Below are positions 53,815 to 63,662 of a DNA stretch of 64,000 nt, piece after piece; positions within the stretch are counted from its first letter, which is position 1, and every line of letters starts with the position of its first letter. The notes beneath the pieces were generated by a model that made no database searches, had not been told where the DNA came from, and saw only the letters and a list, made by a program, of their open reading frames with translations. The DNA is from Acinetobacter sp. ANC 3903 (GTDB lineage Bacteria; Pseudomonadota; Gammaproteobacteria; Pseudomonadales; Moraxellaceae). Location of the stretch: positions 1 to 64,000 of the forward strand of contig NZ_NEGA01000022.1 in assembly GCF_002135315.1 (NCBI RefSeq). The letters run 5' to 3'. Both the position numbers and the translations under genes were made by a program.

Positions 53815-54056
53815 ATGACCCAGGTATAACGGCAACAGCTACAAAAACAACTTTGGAATATTGCCAATACTTTACGCGGTAGCAGGAGGCAGATGAATTC
53901 CGTGATTACATTCTGGGTTTTATTTTCTTTAAATATTTGTCGAAAAAGTTAGTCAATTTTGCCAATGAATGACTGGATCGGGAAGAGTTCAGCTATCTTG
54001 AACTGTTTGAAAAAGTCCAGGCCAAAAAACAGCAACAGGACGAAGAGCAGGGGTAA
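53815..54056 (+). pseudogene. hsdM: hsdM N-terminal remnant (type I restriction-modification)
   Basis: In shifting frames the DNA encodes MTQV-RQQLQKQLWNIANTLRG, then EADEFRDYILGFIFFKYLSE and KLVNFANE, which is the N-terminal helical domain of HsdM methyltransferases (QLWxxANxLRGxMxAxEFRDYILG). An early TAA and frameshifts break it and the catalytic domain is absent. Nothing else of note fills 53675-53814. Confidence 0.65.
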
Positions 54057-54097
54057 CTGTTCAAACCGCTTAGGATTGCCGCGAATGAAGTCGTCTC

Positions 54098-54688
54098 GTG
54101 GATGAGAAAAATGGGGAGATTCATGAAGAAGCGGCGGATATTTCTCGTCAGATCAATCGGTCCAGGCGGAATAAGCTGGACCGCTATATTGCCAAGTACA
54201 ACCAGCAGTTTAAAACAAATTACAATTCTGGCGATCAGTTTTATGCCTATTACCGCGACATTGCGGACAGGGTCAAAAAGAAGCAGATCGATATCTGCCA
54301 GGTCATCACCATGTTCATGATCGGTTTTGACTCCAAACTTTTAAATACCTTGTATGTCGATAAAAACCTGAAATACCATGGTCTGATCCAGGCGTTTATT
54401 GAAGAGGATATGCTCAAGATGATCAATGGACAGAGCGTGCAAAGTGCCTGTGCTGCATTCTGGGATGTTTAGAAAGACCAAGCCCCTATCAGCTCTCTGT
54501 GAACAGGAAAATCTGAAGCCATGAAGAGTGTCCTGGAGCATTACGAGTTCACCAAATGCTTATCTCGAAAGAAAGAGCTGAAAAACTGGTTAAACTACAA
54601 GGTTAAACTGTTTGAAGGGGATAATGTATTTAGCAATCTGCTGGTGAAAATGCGACAGCTGATTGAGAAGTTTTATATCGGGTTTTAA
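54098..54688 (+). pseudogene. hsdR: hsdR fragments (type I restriction enzyme subunit R)
   Basis: The 124-codon segment from 54098 contains [20 protein letters not shown], then [20 protein letters not shown], the helicase-like segment of HsdR proteins related to EcoR124I (normally [21 protein letters not shown]). It ends in TAG after 124 codons. A second piece from ATG 54521 to TAA 54688 (MKSVLEHYEFTKCLSRKKEL) probably belongs to the C-terminal part of the same gene. Together with the hsdM relic this is a dead type I system; the specificity gene is missing. Confidence 0.65.
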
Positions 54689-54888
54689 AAGTACATAGCG
54701 AGGTGATCTGGCAGGATAATATAATGCTCTATCAGAGTGAATATTTAAACGGCTGCGCTTCAGTTGATTAGATTAACTGAGCTCATTAGCGAATGTATCA
54801 GCTGAAATTTTGATTCGATTTACAGCGATTTTTGCAGATATAGATTAATTTTTTACTCATCAATATAGTTGGCCTTTAGTATTCGTGA

Positions 54889-55263
54889 TCATATTTTATT
54901 TCGAATGCCATCAGCGCATTGCAAGACTGTAACTAGTCCACTGTTACTTTCTATTTGTTCCACAGGAACTCCACCTGTCCAAACCATTAGAGGTATTCAT
55001 AAAGTGACGCATCCAGTCCATATCACCGCCTGTCAAGGCATATAATACGCTATAGATACGAAGAAATAATAATGCCAGTTCGCCTTGCTGAGAAGCAGGA
55101 TCTAACACAGGATTTCCTTTTTAGCCGGTTGATTGCTGTGTGATGTACATGAAGAATGCGTGCGAGTTGAGCTGATTTAAAATCAAGTTGTACCGCGGCA
55201 TTTAGTACAGCCTTTGCTAAAATTACTTTTTTTATCTGATGGCTGTTTTAATAATGTACTCAT
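54889..55263 (-). pseudogene. DUF2384 (MbcA/ParS/Xre-type) antitoxin, frameshifted
   Basis: From ATG 55263 three reading frames must be joined. They give FSKAVLNAAVQLDFKSAQLA with RILHVHHTAINRLK (a helix-turn-helix), then LDPASQQGELALLFLRIYSV with LYALTGGDMDWMRHF, then GGVPVEQIESNSGLVTVLQC to TGA at 54889. The order HTH, then LLRxYRSLxALxGGD, then GGxPxExI is that of DUF2384 antitoxins that partner RES-domain toxins. At least two frameshifts make it non-functional, and no RES toxin was found beside it. Confidence 0.62.
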
Positions 55264-55368
55264 GATAAACATCTCGTGTCATGTATTGTTATTTTCAGCC
55301 AAATCTTCATATATGAAGTTTACTGTGATTTCATTTGTGTGAGCATTCCTTGCATCTAAGTTTTTCAA

Positions 55369-55924
55369 TCATTCTTTTTCTGAGAATCGGGATGTGGAAA
55401 CACCCGATACATCAATGTCCATTATGCGATTTTGACTAAATAGGAGACATTGTTTACGCACAATATTTTTCATTTTTTCAATATCGTCTGTACATGTGTA
55501 GCTTGTCTGAAGGTTCTCGATCAACATGCGAGATGGTTTGCAGAAAATCTGCTTCCAGACCACAAAAGCCCCTGGATAGGGTTAAAGCAAAACTGAAAGT
55601 GCCATCGTCGTAGTTGCGAGCAGACAGGGAGTTAAAAGTACGGATGTGATGGAACGGCAAATGTCGAACTTCTAATACGATTGAAACTTTAAGTAAAGAT
55701 TTAAGAACCAAATCGTAATACTTGCGATCAAGCTCCTCGAAACCTAAATCACTGCACATTTCTTCCCATGTAAATTTATCGTAGTTAGATTCACGATCTA
55801 ACATGCGTAAATACAGGTAATTCCAAACCATCACACTTTCAATAGACTTAAACCCGAAAAAAGCGTAGTTGCTACCATTGATCGTACAGCATATATCTTT
55901 TTTAACTATTATTTTGTCTCCCAC
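55369..55924 (-). pseudogene. unknown gene, probably frameshifted
   Basis: A 148-codon frame begins at GTG 55922-55924 with AGGA upstream. It reads FGFKSIESVMVWNYLYLRML, FTWEEMCSDLGFEELDRKYY and SARNYDDGTFSFALTLSRGF, and stops at 55478. An overlapping frame (55369-55563) continues with MLIENLQTSYTCTDDIEKMK NIVRKQ to a later stop. Joining the two near 55525 gives one protein of about 185 residues. It resembles a small helical DNA-binding or replication-type protein but I do not recognise it. Confidence 0.45.
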
Positions 55925-56274
55925 ATAAAATCCTGATGTAGTTCAGAAAGTAAAATAAGTTGCTTGTTTGTTTGAGTCATATTGGTATCAAAAAGTAGAT
56001 AGATTGCTTCAAAATAGAATAAAAAATGTTTTTTTAAATTCAATAATATATTGACTTATACCATGTTTTAACTGGCTCAGCTTAGATGATATATAGGGTC
56101 TAAAAAATTAACTGATTGACTTATTCCAACGAAAAAAAGTAAAAAGAAATGGATCATATTTCCATGATGTATCCTTGCTTTTGTATAGTAAATAGCCTAA
56201 GCGTTTAAAATATTGCCCAAATGTTTTCAAACAAACAATCTCAATATGAGGAAAAGAGGAAAGAAGCCAAGTGA

Positions 56275-56560
56275 ATCGATGAGGATTACTTTTTAAGATT
56301 TCCTGTACGTGTTCACTTCGCTGGTGAAGGATTTACCGGGTTGAAACCAGCCAACCAGGTTGACTTGGGCGCCGCAGCAGCCGATCAGGCTCTTCAATCT
56401 GGCTCAGCACGTATCATGTACGGTTGCCGGTGACATACCATGTATTTTTTAGAGCGCCTCAATCAGCTTAGTTCTCATGCAGCTTCACAGCTACATCGTG
56501 AGCCCGCCCGCCATACAGAATAGAATTCGAAAGTTTGTTTTCGGTTAACTATATAGGGGC
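56275..56560 (+). other. unassigned open segments in a relic region
   Basis: A 52-codon open segment (56275-56433) without start codon reads DYFLRFPVRVHFAGEGFTGL, then KPANQVDLGAAAADQALQSG. A second small frame from ATG 56440 reads MYFLERLNQLSSHAASQLHR and stops after 27 codons. Both look like real protein pieces but are unrecognised. The GC content is higher than in the flanks. 55925-56274 is AT-rich and empty. Confidence 0.3.
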
Positions 56561-56693
56561 GGAAGTTTAAGACTCCCTGCAGGTCCACCTAGGATGTCTT
56601 GTAGAAGAACAATAAACACTTGATAAAATTTATAATCCATCATACTGATATATAATCGATTACAATCAAGTAAACTGAGCGACTGGAGCAGCG

Positions 56694-57608
56694 ATGTCTG
56701 TACAGCATTTCGATGATGATACCCATGAAGATGATTTAATTAGTCCAGAAGAGCGTGCGCAGGCAGCAAGTAAAACCACGTGGGTAAGTGTATGGGTTAA
56801 CCTGTTTCTATCGATCTTTCAGATTGTGGTCGGGATTTTTGCAAAGTCACAAGGCTTGATTGCAGATGGTATTCATACCCTGAGTGATTTGGTGGCTGAT
56901 TTTATCGTCCTGTTTGCCAACCATCACAGTAAGAAAGAAGCCGATGAGGATCACCCTTTTGGCCATTACCGTTTTGAGACAGCAGCATCTTTTATTCTAG
57001 GCCTGCTGTTATTTGGAGTCGGGACGGGGATGCTGATTATGGCGACGAACAAAATTCTCAATCCAGAACAAATTCCCAAAGTACAGGCCGTTGCATTGTA
57101 TATCGCTATGCTGGCTTTAGTAGGAAAAGAGTTTTTGTTCCGTTACATGCTGAAAGTGGCCAAAAAAGTCAAATCGAGTATGTTGGTGGCGAATGCGTGG
57201 CATGCCCGTTCTGATGCCGCTTCATCTCTGGTGGTGCTGGTCGGCATTGCCGGAAACCTGTTGGGTTATCCTATTCTTGATCCAATTGCTGCCTTGGTGG
57301 TCGGTTTGATGATTATAAAAATGGGCTGGGAATTTGGTTGGCAAGCATTAAGTGATCTCATGGACAGGGCAGCAGATGAACATGAAATCAAAGCAATAGA
57401 ACAGACTTTTCTCTCCACTGCAGGTATTCGGGGTGTTCATAATATTCGTACCCGTAAAATGGGCGATATGATTATTGTGGATGCGCATATTGAGGTAGAT
57501 GGCAATTTGAGTGTGCGTCAAGGACATGATATTTCAGTGAATGCGAGAAATCTGGTGATGAAGAAGCATCAGGTGATTGATGTCATCACCCATATGGATC
57601 CTGTTTAA
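56694..57608 (+). CDS. cation diffusion facilitator (CDF) metal efflux protein
   Basis: This is a 304-residue CDF transporter with six helices. The metal sites are DGIHTLSDLVADF (His-x3-Asp) in helix 2 and NAWHARSDAASSLVV in helix 5, and a cytoplasmic C-terminal ferredoxin-like domain ends VIDVITHMDPV. An acidic N-terminal tail (DDDTHEDDLISPEE) could help bind metal. GGAG is before the ATG. It exports Zn, Fe or Co in exchange for protons; the metal is not readable. The plus-strand export operon follows 180 bases later. Confidence 0.9.
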   Translation: MSVQHFDDDTHEDDLISPEERAQAASKTTWVSVWVNLFLSIFQIVVGIFAKSQGLIADGIHTLSDLVADFIVLFANHHSKKEADEDHPFGHYRFETAASFILGLLLFGVGTGMLIMATNKILNPEQIPKVQAVALYIAMLALVGKEFLFRYMLKVAKKVKSSMLVANAWHARSDAASSLVVLVGIAGNLLGYPILDPIAALVVGLMIIKMGWEFGWQALSDLMDRAADEHEIKAIEQTFLSTAGIRGVHNIRTRKMGDMIIVDAHIEVDGNLSVRQGHDISVNARNLVMKKHQVIDVITHMDPV

Positions 57609-57788
57609 TTTATCTCGAGGCTATGGGGTACACAACTTAAGTAACTGGGCATTAACCACAGTGGATTGACAGTGAAAAGTCGCTTCATCCGCTCCACTGT
57701 CACCTTGTGCTGCATAATGAGGGTGACACGACTGCTATAAAATAATTTTGAAAGATGTCTTTAGAATAAAATTTGGGTAAGCAGGCAC

Positions 57789-58850
57789 ATGAATATAAAG
57801 AAACTCGCTGTTGTCGGTGCAATTGTGATTCTGGGGCTGGTGGCCTATCTGGTCTGGAAAAATATGACCCAACCGGATACACAGGCTTTAGTCAGTGGTA
57901 ATGGGCGGATTGAAGCGACTGAAATCAATATTTCCAGTAAGTTGTCCGGCCAGCTGGAAGAAATTTTGGTGCAGGAAGGAGATTTTGTCGAACCAGGCCA
58001 GGTTTTGGCACAAATTAAGGTTTCTGCCTTGGAAGCACAGCTGCGTGAAGTTCAGGCCCAGCAACGTCAGGCACAGGATGGTATTGCGACTGCAGAAGCC
58101 CAGGTGGCCATGCGTATCAGTGAAAAAGCTGCAGCCGCAGCCATGGTCGAGCAGCGTGAAACCGAACTGGTCTCTGCCAAAAACCGTCTGGCACGAACCG
58201 AAATTTTGGCCAAAGACGGGGCTGTCTCTAAACAGCAGCTGGATGATGAGCGTGCCGATGTCAAAAGTGTTGCAGCCGTGCTGAGTGCGGCAAGAGCACA
58301 AGTGGACAGTGCACAAAGTGCGATAGTGGCAGCGCGCAGTCAGGTGTCGAGCGCACGTTCGCAAGTCGATGCCATCAAGGCCACCATAGAGCGGATCAAT
58401 TTCGATATTGAAGATGCCCAGCTCAAGGCACCCTTGAAGGCACGTGTCCAGTTTCTGGTGGCACAGCCGGGTGAAATGATTGCCGCAGGCGGACGGGTCA
58501 TGAACCTGATCGATCTGTCGGATGTTTATATGACCTTCTTCCTGCCGGAAACTGTGGCTGGCCGTATCGCGATAGGCAGCGAAGTCCGTATTGTACTGGA
58601 TGCAGCCAAAAACGTGGTCATTCCTGCTCGAGTATCGTTTGTCGCAGATACTGCACAGTTCACACCAAAGACCGTAGAAACTGAAAGTGAACGTCAAAAA
58701 CTCATGTTCCGGATCAAGGCAAAAATAGATCCCGCCTTGCTACAAAAACATATTCAGCAAGTCAAAACCGGTCTTCCAGGCGTAGCCTATATCAAAATCG
58801 ATGACAATGCTGCCTGGCCCGATTTTCTCAGCAATCTGGTTAAATCATGA
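57789..58850 (+). CDS. HlyD-family membrane fusion protein
   Basis: This is a 353-residue periplasmic adaptor with one N-terminal membrane anchor ([19 protein letters not shown]), a lipoyl-type domain ([26 protein letters not shown]), a long alpha-helical hairpin (residues ~85-210, rich in Ala/Gln) and a beta-barrel domain. It resembles YhiI/YbhG and links an ABC transporter to an outer-membrane channel. Its stop overlaps the ATG of the next gene (ATGA), so translation is coupled. Confidence 0.9.
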   Translation: MNIKKLAVVGAIVILGLVAYLVWKNMTQPDTQALVSGNGRIEATEINISSKLSGQLEEILVQEGDFVEPGQVLAQIKVSALEAQLREVQAQQRQAQDGIATAEAQVAMRISEKAAAAAMVEQRETELVSAKNRLARTEILAKDGAVSKQQLDDERADVKSVAAVLSAARAQVDSAQSAIVAARSQVSSARSQVDAIKATIERINFDIEDAQLKAPLKARVQFLVAQPGEMIAAGGRVMNLIDLSDVYMTFFLPETVAGRIAIGSEVRIVLDAAKNVVIPARVSFVADTAQFTPKTVETESERQKLMFRIKAKIDPALLQKHIQQVKTGLPGVAYIKIDDNAAWPDFLSNLVKS

Positions 58851-61606
58851 CAGCCTCATCTGTACAGGACACGATTGTTGCCGACATTCAGCAGGTCAGT
58901 CTGAAATACGGCAAAACCCAGGCCTTAAAGGACATTTCCCTGTCATTGCCTGCGGCTTGCATGATTGGTCTGATCGGTCCGGATGGCGTGGGAAAATCCA
59001 GCCTGCTGGCATTGCTGGCTGGTGCCAAGGTGGTTCAGCAAGGCCGCTTGATGGTGCTCGGTGGTGATATTGCCGATGCAAAACACCGCAGAGAAGTCTG
59101 CCCACATATCGCCTATATGCCACAAGGACTTGGTAAAAACCTGTCCAAAACCCTCTCGGTTGAAGAAAACCTACAGTTTGTTGCCCGTCTGTTTGGGCAC
59201 AATGCTGCAGAAAGCCGAAAACGTATTGATGCACTGACCAAAAGCACGGGGCTGTATGACTTCCTTGATCGTCCAGCTGGGAAACTGTCCGGCGGTATGA
59301 AGCAGAAACTGGGCCTGTGCTGCTCCCTGATTCATGATCCGGACTTTTTGATCCTGGATGAGCCCACCACTGGGGTTGACCCCTTGGCACGTGCGCAATT
59401 TTGGGAATTGATCAACCGTATTCGTAACGTCCGTCCACAGATGAGTGTCATTGTTGCCACGGCGTATATGGATGAAGCGCAGGGCTTTGACTGGCTGGCG
59501 ATGATGGATGCAGGCAGCATCCTGCAAACGGGTACACCGCAACAGTTGCTGGCCCAGACGGACAGCCATAGCCTGGAAGAAGCTTACATCAAGCTTTTAC
59601 CGGAGGAAAAGAAACAGGGTTATGAACCGGTGGTGATTCCACCTTTAGCGGATGATGGTTCAGATGGCTATGCCTTGGAAGCCAAGGATCTGACGGTCAA
59701 ATTTGGTGACTTTACCGCAGTGGATCATGTCAATTTCCAGATTCGGCGTGGTGAAATCTTCGGTTTCCTGGGTTCCAACGGCTGTGGTAAATCCACTACC
59801 ATGAAGGTATTGACCGGATTGCTTGAAGCTTCGGAAGGGCAGGCCTGGCTGTTCGGACAGCCGGTGCAAGGCAGTGATATTGGCACCCGTCGGCGTGTCG
59901 GTTATATGTCGCAATCCTTTTCACTCTATAGTGAACTGACCATTATTCAGAATCTGGTGTTGCATGCCAAGTTATTTCATGTGCCAGCAGAGCAGATCGC
60001 ATCACGTGTGCAGCAGATGTTGCAGCGTTTTGACCTGATGGAGCTGAAAGACAAATTGCCTGACGATTTGCCGTTAGGGATCAGGCAGCGTCTGTCACTG
60101 GCGGTGGCACTGGTGCATAATCCGGAAATTCTGATTTTGGATGAGCCAACTTCCGGTGTAGACCCGATTGCCCGGGATAAGTTCTGGCATGATCTGATCA
60201 CTCTATCGCGCAAAGATGGGGTCACCATCTTTATTTCCACCCACTTCATGAATGAAGCCGAGCGCTGTGACCGCATGTCGCTGATGCATGCCGGACGGGT
60301 GCTGGACAGTGCCGCGCCGGCTCAATTGATGAAAAACCGGCAGGCTGCGACACTGGAACAGGCCTTTATTGGCTATCTGCTGGATGCCGGTGCAGGCAGC
60401 CAGACTCCCGCAGAAGAAAAGCTGGAGAGTCGTTCAGCCGATCAACCGCAGCCCACCAAGACGCCACAAAGAAAATCCAGCCGATTCAGCCTGCAACGCT
60501 TGTTCAGTTATGCCTGGCGCGAATCACTCGAACTGGCTCGTGATCCGATTCGTGCCACCATGGCGCTGGTCGGCTCGATTATCCTGCTGTTTGTGATGGG
60601 TTACGGCATTACCATGGATGTGGATGATCTGACTTTTGCGGTGCTGGATCGGGACCAGACCGGGCTAAGCCAGAATTACAGCATGAGTATTGCCGGTTCG
60701 CGTTATTTTGTCGAAAAGCCTCCGTTGCAAGACTATGACGATTTGGATCTGCGCATGCGCCGCGGCAATATTGCTTTAGCCATCGAGATTCCGCCCGGTT
60801 TTGCCCGCAATGTGGCCCGGGGGGAAGAGGTCAAGATTGGTGCCTGGATTGATGGAGCCATGCCACAGCGTGCCGAAACGGTTCAGGGCTATGTACAGGG
60901 CATACATGCACACTGGTTGATGCAGCAGGCCCTGCAGCAAAGCGGCTACAAAATCTCGAGTACGGTCAATGTGGAAACCCGATTCCGTTATAACCCGGAT
61001 ATCAAGAGTCTGCCGGCGATGGCACCGGCCTTATTTCCGCTGCTCATCCTGCTGATTCCAGCCATGCTGACAGCGTTGTCTGTTGTGCGGGAAAAAGAGC
61101 TGGGTTCGATTGTCAATTTATATGTCACCCCGGTCACCCGCAGTGAGTTCCTGATCGGCAAGCAGATTCCCTACGTGGTGCTGGCCATGCTGAATTATTT
61201 CCTGATGTGCCTGATTATTGTGGTGATATTTGATGTGCCGATGAAAGGCAGTTTTCTGACCCTGACCTTGGCTTCATTATTATTTATTATTTTTTCTACG
61301 GCTACGGGTCTATTGGCCTCCGCGCTGACCAAGAGCCAGATTGCTTCGATGTTTCTGGTGATGCTTGGCACGCTGATTCCGGTGATGCAGTTTGCCGGTA
61401 TTATCAATCCTGTTTCTGCTCTGGAAGGCTTTGGTCGCTGGTTTGGTGGGATTTATCCTGCTACACATATGGTGAATATCAGCCGTGGCGTGTTTAACAA
61501 AGCTTTAGGTTTTCAGGACTTGCATCAGTCTCTTTGGATCATTCTGCTGTCGGTGCCTGTCATTATGTGTGCAGCAATCCTTGCGCTAAAAAAACAGGAG
61601 TCCTAG
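58847..61606 (+). CDS. rbbA: RbbA-type ABC transporter: two ATPase domains fused to a permease
   Basis: This 919-residue protein has two nucleotide-binding domains and an ABC-2 permease in one chain, the layout of E. coli RbbA (YhiH). First ATPase: Walker A GPDGVGKS (44-51), signature LSGGMKQ (147-153), Walker B LILDEP (168-173). Second ATPase: Walker A GSNGCGKS (309-316) and the unusual signature [10 protein letters not shown] followed by LILDEP. The C-terminal part has six helices and a large periplasmic loop. RbbA is described as a ribosome-bound ATPase, but in this operon with HlyD and a second permease an export role is more likely. Confidence 0.9.
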   Translation: MTASSVQDTIVADIQQVSLKYGKTQALKDISLSLPAACMIGLIGPDGVGKSSLLALLAGAKVVQQGRLMVLGGDIADAKHRREVCPHIAYMPQGLGKNLSKTLSVEENLQFVARLFGHNAAESRKRIDALTKSTGLYDFLDRPAGKLSGGMKQKLGLCCSLIHDPDFLILDEPTTGVDPLARAQFWELINRIRNVRPQMSVIVATAYMDEAQGFDWLAMMDAGSILQTGTPQQLLAQTDSHSLEEAYIKLLPEEKKQGYEPVVIPPLADDGSDGYALEAKDLTVKFGDFTAVDHVNFQIRRGEIFGFLGSNGCGKSTTMKVLTGLLEASEGQAWLFGQPVQGSDIGTRRRVGYMSQSFSLYSELTIIQNLVLHAKLFHVPAEQIASRVQQMLQRFDLMELKDKLPDDLPLGIRQRLSLAVALVHNPEILILDEPTSGVDPIARDKFWHDLITLSRKDGVTIFISTHFMNEAERCDRMSLMHAGRVLDSAAPAQLMKNRQAATLEQAFIGYLLDAGAGSQTPAEEKLESRSADQPQPTKTPQRKSSRFSLQRLFSYAWRESLELARDPIRATMALVGSIILLFVMGYGITMDVDDLTFAVLDRDQTGLSQNYSMSIAGSRYFVEKPPLQDYDDLDLRMRRGNIALAIEIPPGFARNVARGEEVKIGAWIDGAMPQRAETVQGYVQGIHAHWLMQQALQQSGYKISSTVNVETRFRYNPDIKSLPAMAPALFPLLILLIPAMLTALSVVREKELGSIVNLYVTPVTRSEFLIGKQIPYVVLAMLNYFLMCLIIVVIFDVPMKGSFLTLTLASLLFIIFSTATGLLASALTKSQIASMFLVMLGTLIPVMQFAGIINPVSALEGFGRWFGGIYPATHMVNISRGVFNKALGFQDLHQSLWIILLSVPVIMCAAILALKKQES

Positions 61607-61607
61607 G

Positions 61608-62735
61608 ATGTTCAGCCAGAAAATACAGAATATCTACCAGCTCGGTTGCAAGGAATTGTGGAGCTTATGGCGTGATCCGGTCATGCTGATCCTGATCATC
61701 TACACCTTTACTGTGGCGATTTATACAGCGGCTACCGCTATGACCGATAGCCTTAATATGGCCCCGATTGCGATTGTGGATGAAGATCATTCAATCTTGT
61801 CCGAGCGAATCACTTCGGCATTGTATCCGCCTTATTTTATTCCACAAAGTACTGAACTGAATTATATGGATGCCGGAATGGATGCCGGTGAGTTTACCTT
61901 TGCCTTAAATATTCCGGTTAATTTTCAGGAAGATGTGCTGGCAGGAAATGAAGCTGCGATTCAGGTCAATGTGGATGCCACACGCATGTCCCAGGCGATG
62001 ATCGGGGCAGGTTATATTCAGCAGATTGTACAGGCCGAAGTCAGTGAATATCTGCTGCATAGCCGGGAGGTCAACAGTATGCCGGTTGAGCTGGAGATGC
62101 GTGCCCGTTTTAACCCGACGCTAGACCAAAAATGGTTCGGTAGTATCATGGAAATCATCAATAACGTGGCGATGCTCTCTATCATTCTGACTGGAGCAGC
62201 TTTAATCCGGGAACGTGAACACGGTACGGTGGAGCACCTGATGGTGATGCCAGTGACGGTGTTTGAAATTATGATGTCCAAGGTCTGGTCCATGAGCCTG
62301 GTGGTATTGCTTGCGGCTTTTGTCGGACTAAAATTGGTGGTGCAGTTAGCTCTACAGGTTCCGATCGAAGGCAGCTTGTTACTCTTCTTCTTTGGTGCGT
62401 TATTGACGCTGTTTGCCACAACTTCGATGGGAATCTATCTGGCCACCATGTCGAAATCGATGCCACAGTTCGGTCTATTGATGATGCTGATTCTGATTCC
62501 GATGGAAATGCTCTCAGGCGGGATGACTCCACGTGAAAGTATGCCAGAGTATTTACAGTATTTTATGCTGATTGCACCGACCACGCATTTTGTCGAGCTG
62601 GCCCAGGCTATTCTATATCGAAATGCCGGGCTGAATATCGTTTGGCCGTCGTTTCTCTGGCTGGTTGGAATTGCCGTGCTGTTTTTCTATGTGGCCTGGA
62701 AACGCTTTAAAGACACGATTCATACCATGACCTGA
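61608..62735 (+). CDS. ABC-2 type permease subunit (YhhJ-like)
   Basis: This is a 375-residue permease with one N-terminal helix (VMLILIIYTFTVAIYTAATAM), a large periplasmic domain (MAPIAIVDEDHSILSERITS) and five C-terminal helices; EHLMVMPVTVFEIMMSKVWSM and MEMLSGGMTPRESMP are typical of YhhJ/YbhR. It is one base past the stop of the RbbA-like gene. The three genes form a tripartite exporter (YhiI-RbbA-YhhJ); the substrate is unknown. Confidence 0.9.
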   Translation: MFSQKIQNIYQLGCKELWSLWRDPVMLILIIYTFTVAIYTAATAMTDSLNMAPIAIVDEDHSILSERITSALYPPYFIPQSTELNYMDAGMDAGEFTFALNIPVNFQEDVLAGNEAAIQVNVDATRMSQAMIGAGYIQQIVQAEVSEYLLHSREVNSMPVELEMRARFNPTLDQKWFGSIMEIINNVAMLSIILTGAALIREREHGTVEHLMVMPVTVFEIMMSKVWSMSLVVLLAAFVGLKLVVQLALQVPIEGSLLLFFFGALLTLFATTSMGIYLATMSKSMPQFGLLMMLILIPMEMLSGGMTPRESMPEYLQYFMLIAPTTHFVELAQAILYRNAGLNIVWPSFLWLVGIAVLFFYVAWKRFKDTIHTMT

Positions 62736-62832
62736 GCATAACCAAGGGCGAGTAAATATCAGTATTTTTAAATATTGTTAAGTTTCCCGTAAAGATAGCT
62801 TTGCTTGGGGGAGTCATCAAACTGATGTGATA

Positions 62833-63019
62833 CTAGCAAGATTTCACTGGGACTGAATGTACTGAAAATAAAGATGCAAGGATTTTAAAGGTCTTCAGGC
62901 GACCAAATACATGCTCGATCCCGATTCTTCTTTTGTTGATTTCCTGATTATAGATTTTGAGTTCAGGATCCAGTTTACAGCCTCTTACCTCATGTCTGGG
63001 ATGATTTTCCAACTTATGT
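62833..63019 (-). pseudogene. IS5-family transposase C-terminal remnant
   Basis: On the minus strand NHPRHEVRGCKLDPELKIYN continues as QEINKRRIGIEHVFGRLKTF and ends at a stop at 62833-62835. The motif (N/R)xExxKRRIxIEHVxGRLKTFxIL is the final catalytic Glu region of IS5/IS427 transposases. The rest of the element is missing. This relic may be the other half of the one at 48189, but they are too far apart to join. Confidence 0.65.
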
Positions 63020-63096
63020 CTACAAAGTGGCTAAAAGTTGGAAACATAATTCTAAAAGACCACATCAGTATTACAAAGAACATGAGCTAAAATAAG

Positions 63097-63122
63097 AAAA
63101 TGGGAGCTAAGGCTCCCATTTT
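63097..63122. terminator. bidirectional terminator
   Basis: AAAATGGGAGC / GCTCCCATTTT is an 11-bp perfect stem with a 4-base loop and a T run on the plus strand. The rest of 62736-63347 has only the IS5-type relic and the next terminator. Confidence 0.9.
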
Positions 63123-63299
63123 TTTGTGTGTGTGTTATTCACCAATTAAAATGTCTATGCGATAAACCATTTAAAATGTCCTGTTTTTAACTGCAAGAGT
63201 CAAGAACAGGATTTAAATTTCTTTGTTTGCAAAATCAACACTTACTTGAACACCCATTCTCATCCAAGTTGGACACTTTAATCTTGTTGATAAATAATA

Positions 63300-63327
63300 A
63301 AAGCCCAACGCGTGTGTGTTGGGCTTT
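63300..63327 (-). terminator. terminator of the azlCD operon
   Basis: AAAGCCCAAC / GTTGGGCTTT is a 10-bp perfect stem, with TTTTATT on the minus strand, 21 bases past the azlD stop. Confidence 0.85.
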
Positions 63328-63347
63328 ATCAAATCAATTGCAGGAGC

Positions 63348-63662
63348 TTATCCATAAAATTGTCGTATAAAAGCCGCAGTGATAATACCAGCCCCTATAG
63401 CAACTAGAGGTTTTTTGAAAATCACTGCTGTTATAACTGTCGCTAATAATGCACATCGAGCACCAAGATCACCTTCGATTGCAATTGGAGCCAATATAGC
63501 GACCAGTACAGAAGCTGACATTGCGCTAATAAAACGCTGCATGCGGTCATTGATTGGGATAAAGGACATGATTAAAACACCACCCCAACGTGTAGCCAAT
63601 GTTACAAGCGCCATAATGAAAATAATAAGTCCTACCGACTGTGTACTTATCTCTAAATTCAT
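63348..63662 (-). CDS. azlD: AzlD-like small membrane protein
   Basis: This is a 104-residue protein with four hydrophobic helices, IIFIMALVTLATRWGGVLIM and AMSASVLVAILAPIAIEGDL, fitting the AzlD/LivH family. It partners AzlC in export of branched-chain amino acids. It overlaps the AzlC gene by four bases (ATGA-type). Confidence 0.87.
   Translation of the reverse strand: MNLEISTQSVGLIIFIMALVTLATRWGGVLIMSFIPINDRMQRFISAMSASVLVAILAPIAIEGDLGARCALLATVITAVIFKKPLVAIGAGIITAAFIRQFYG

Noticed and set aside
58896..59569. Minus-strand frames in the RbbA-type gene
   Set aside because: Shadow frames of a gene with clear Walker motifs; no ribosome-binding sites.
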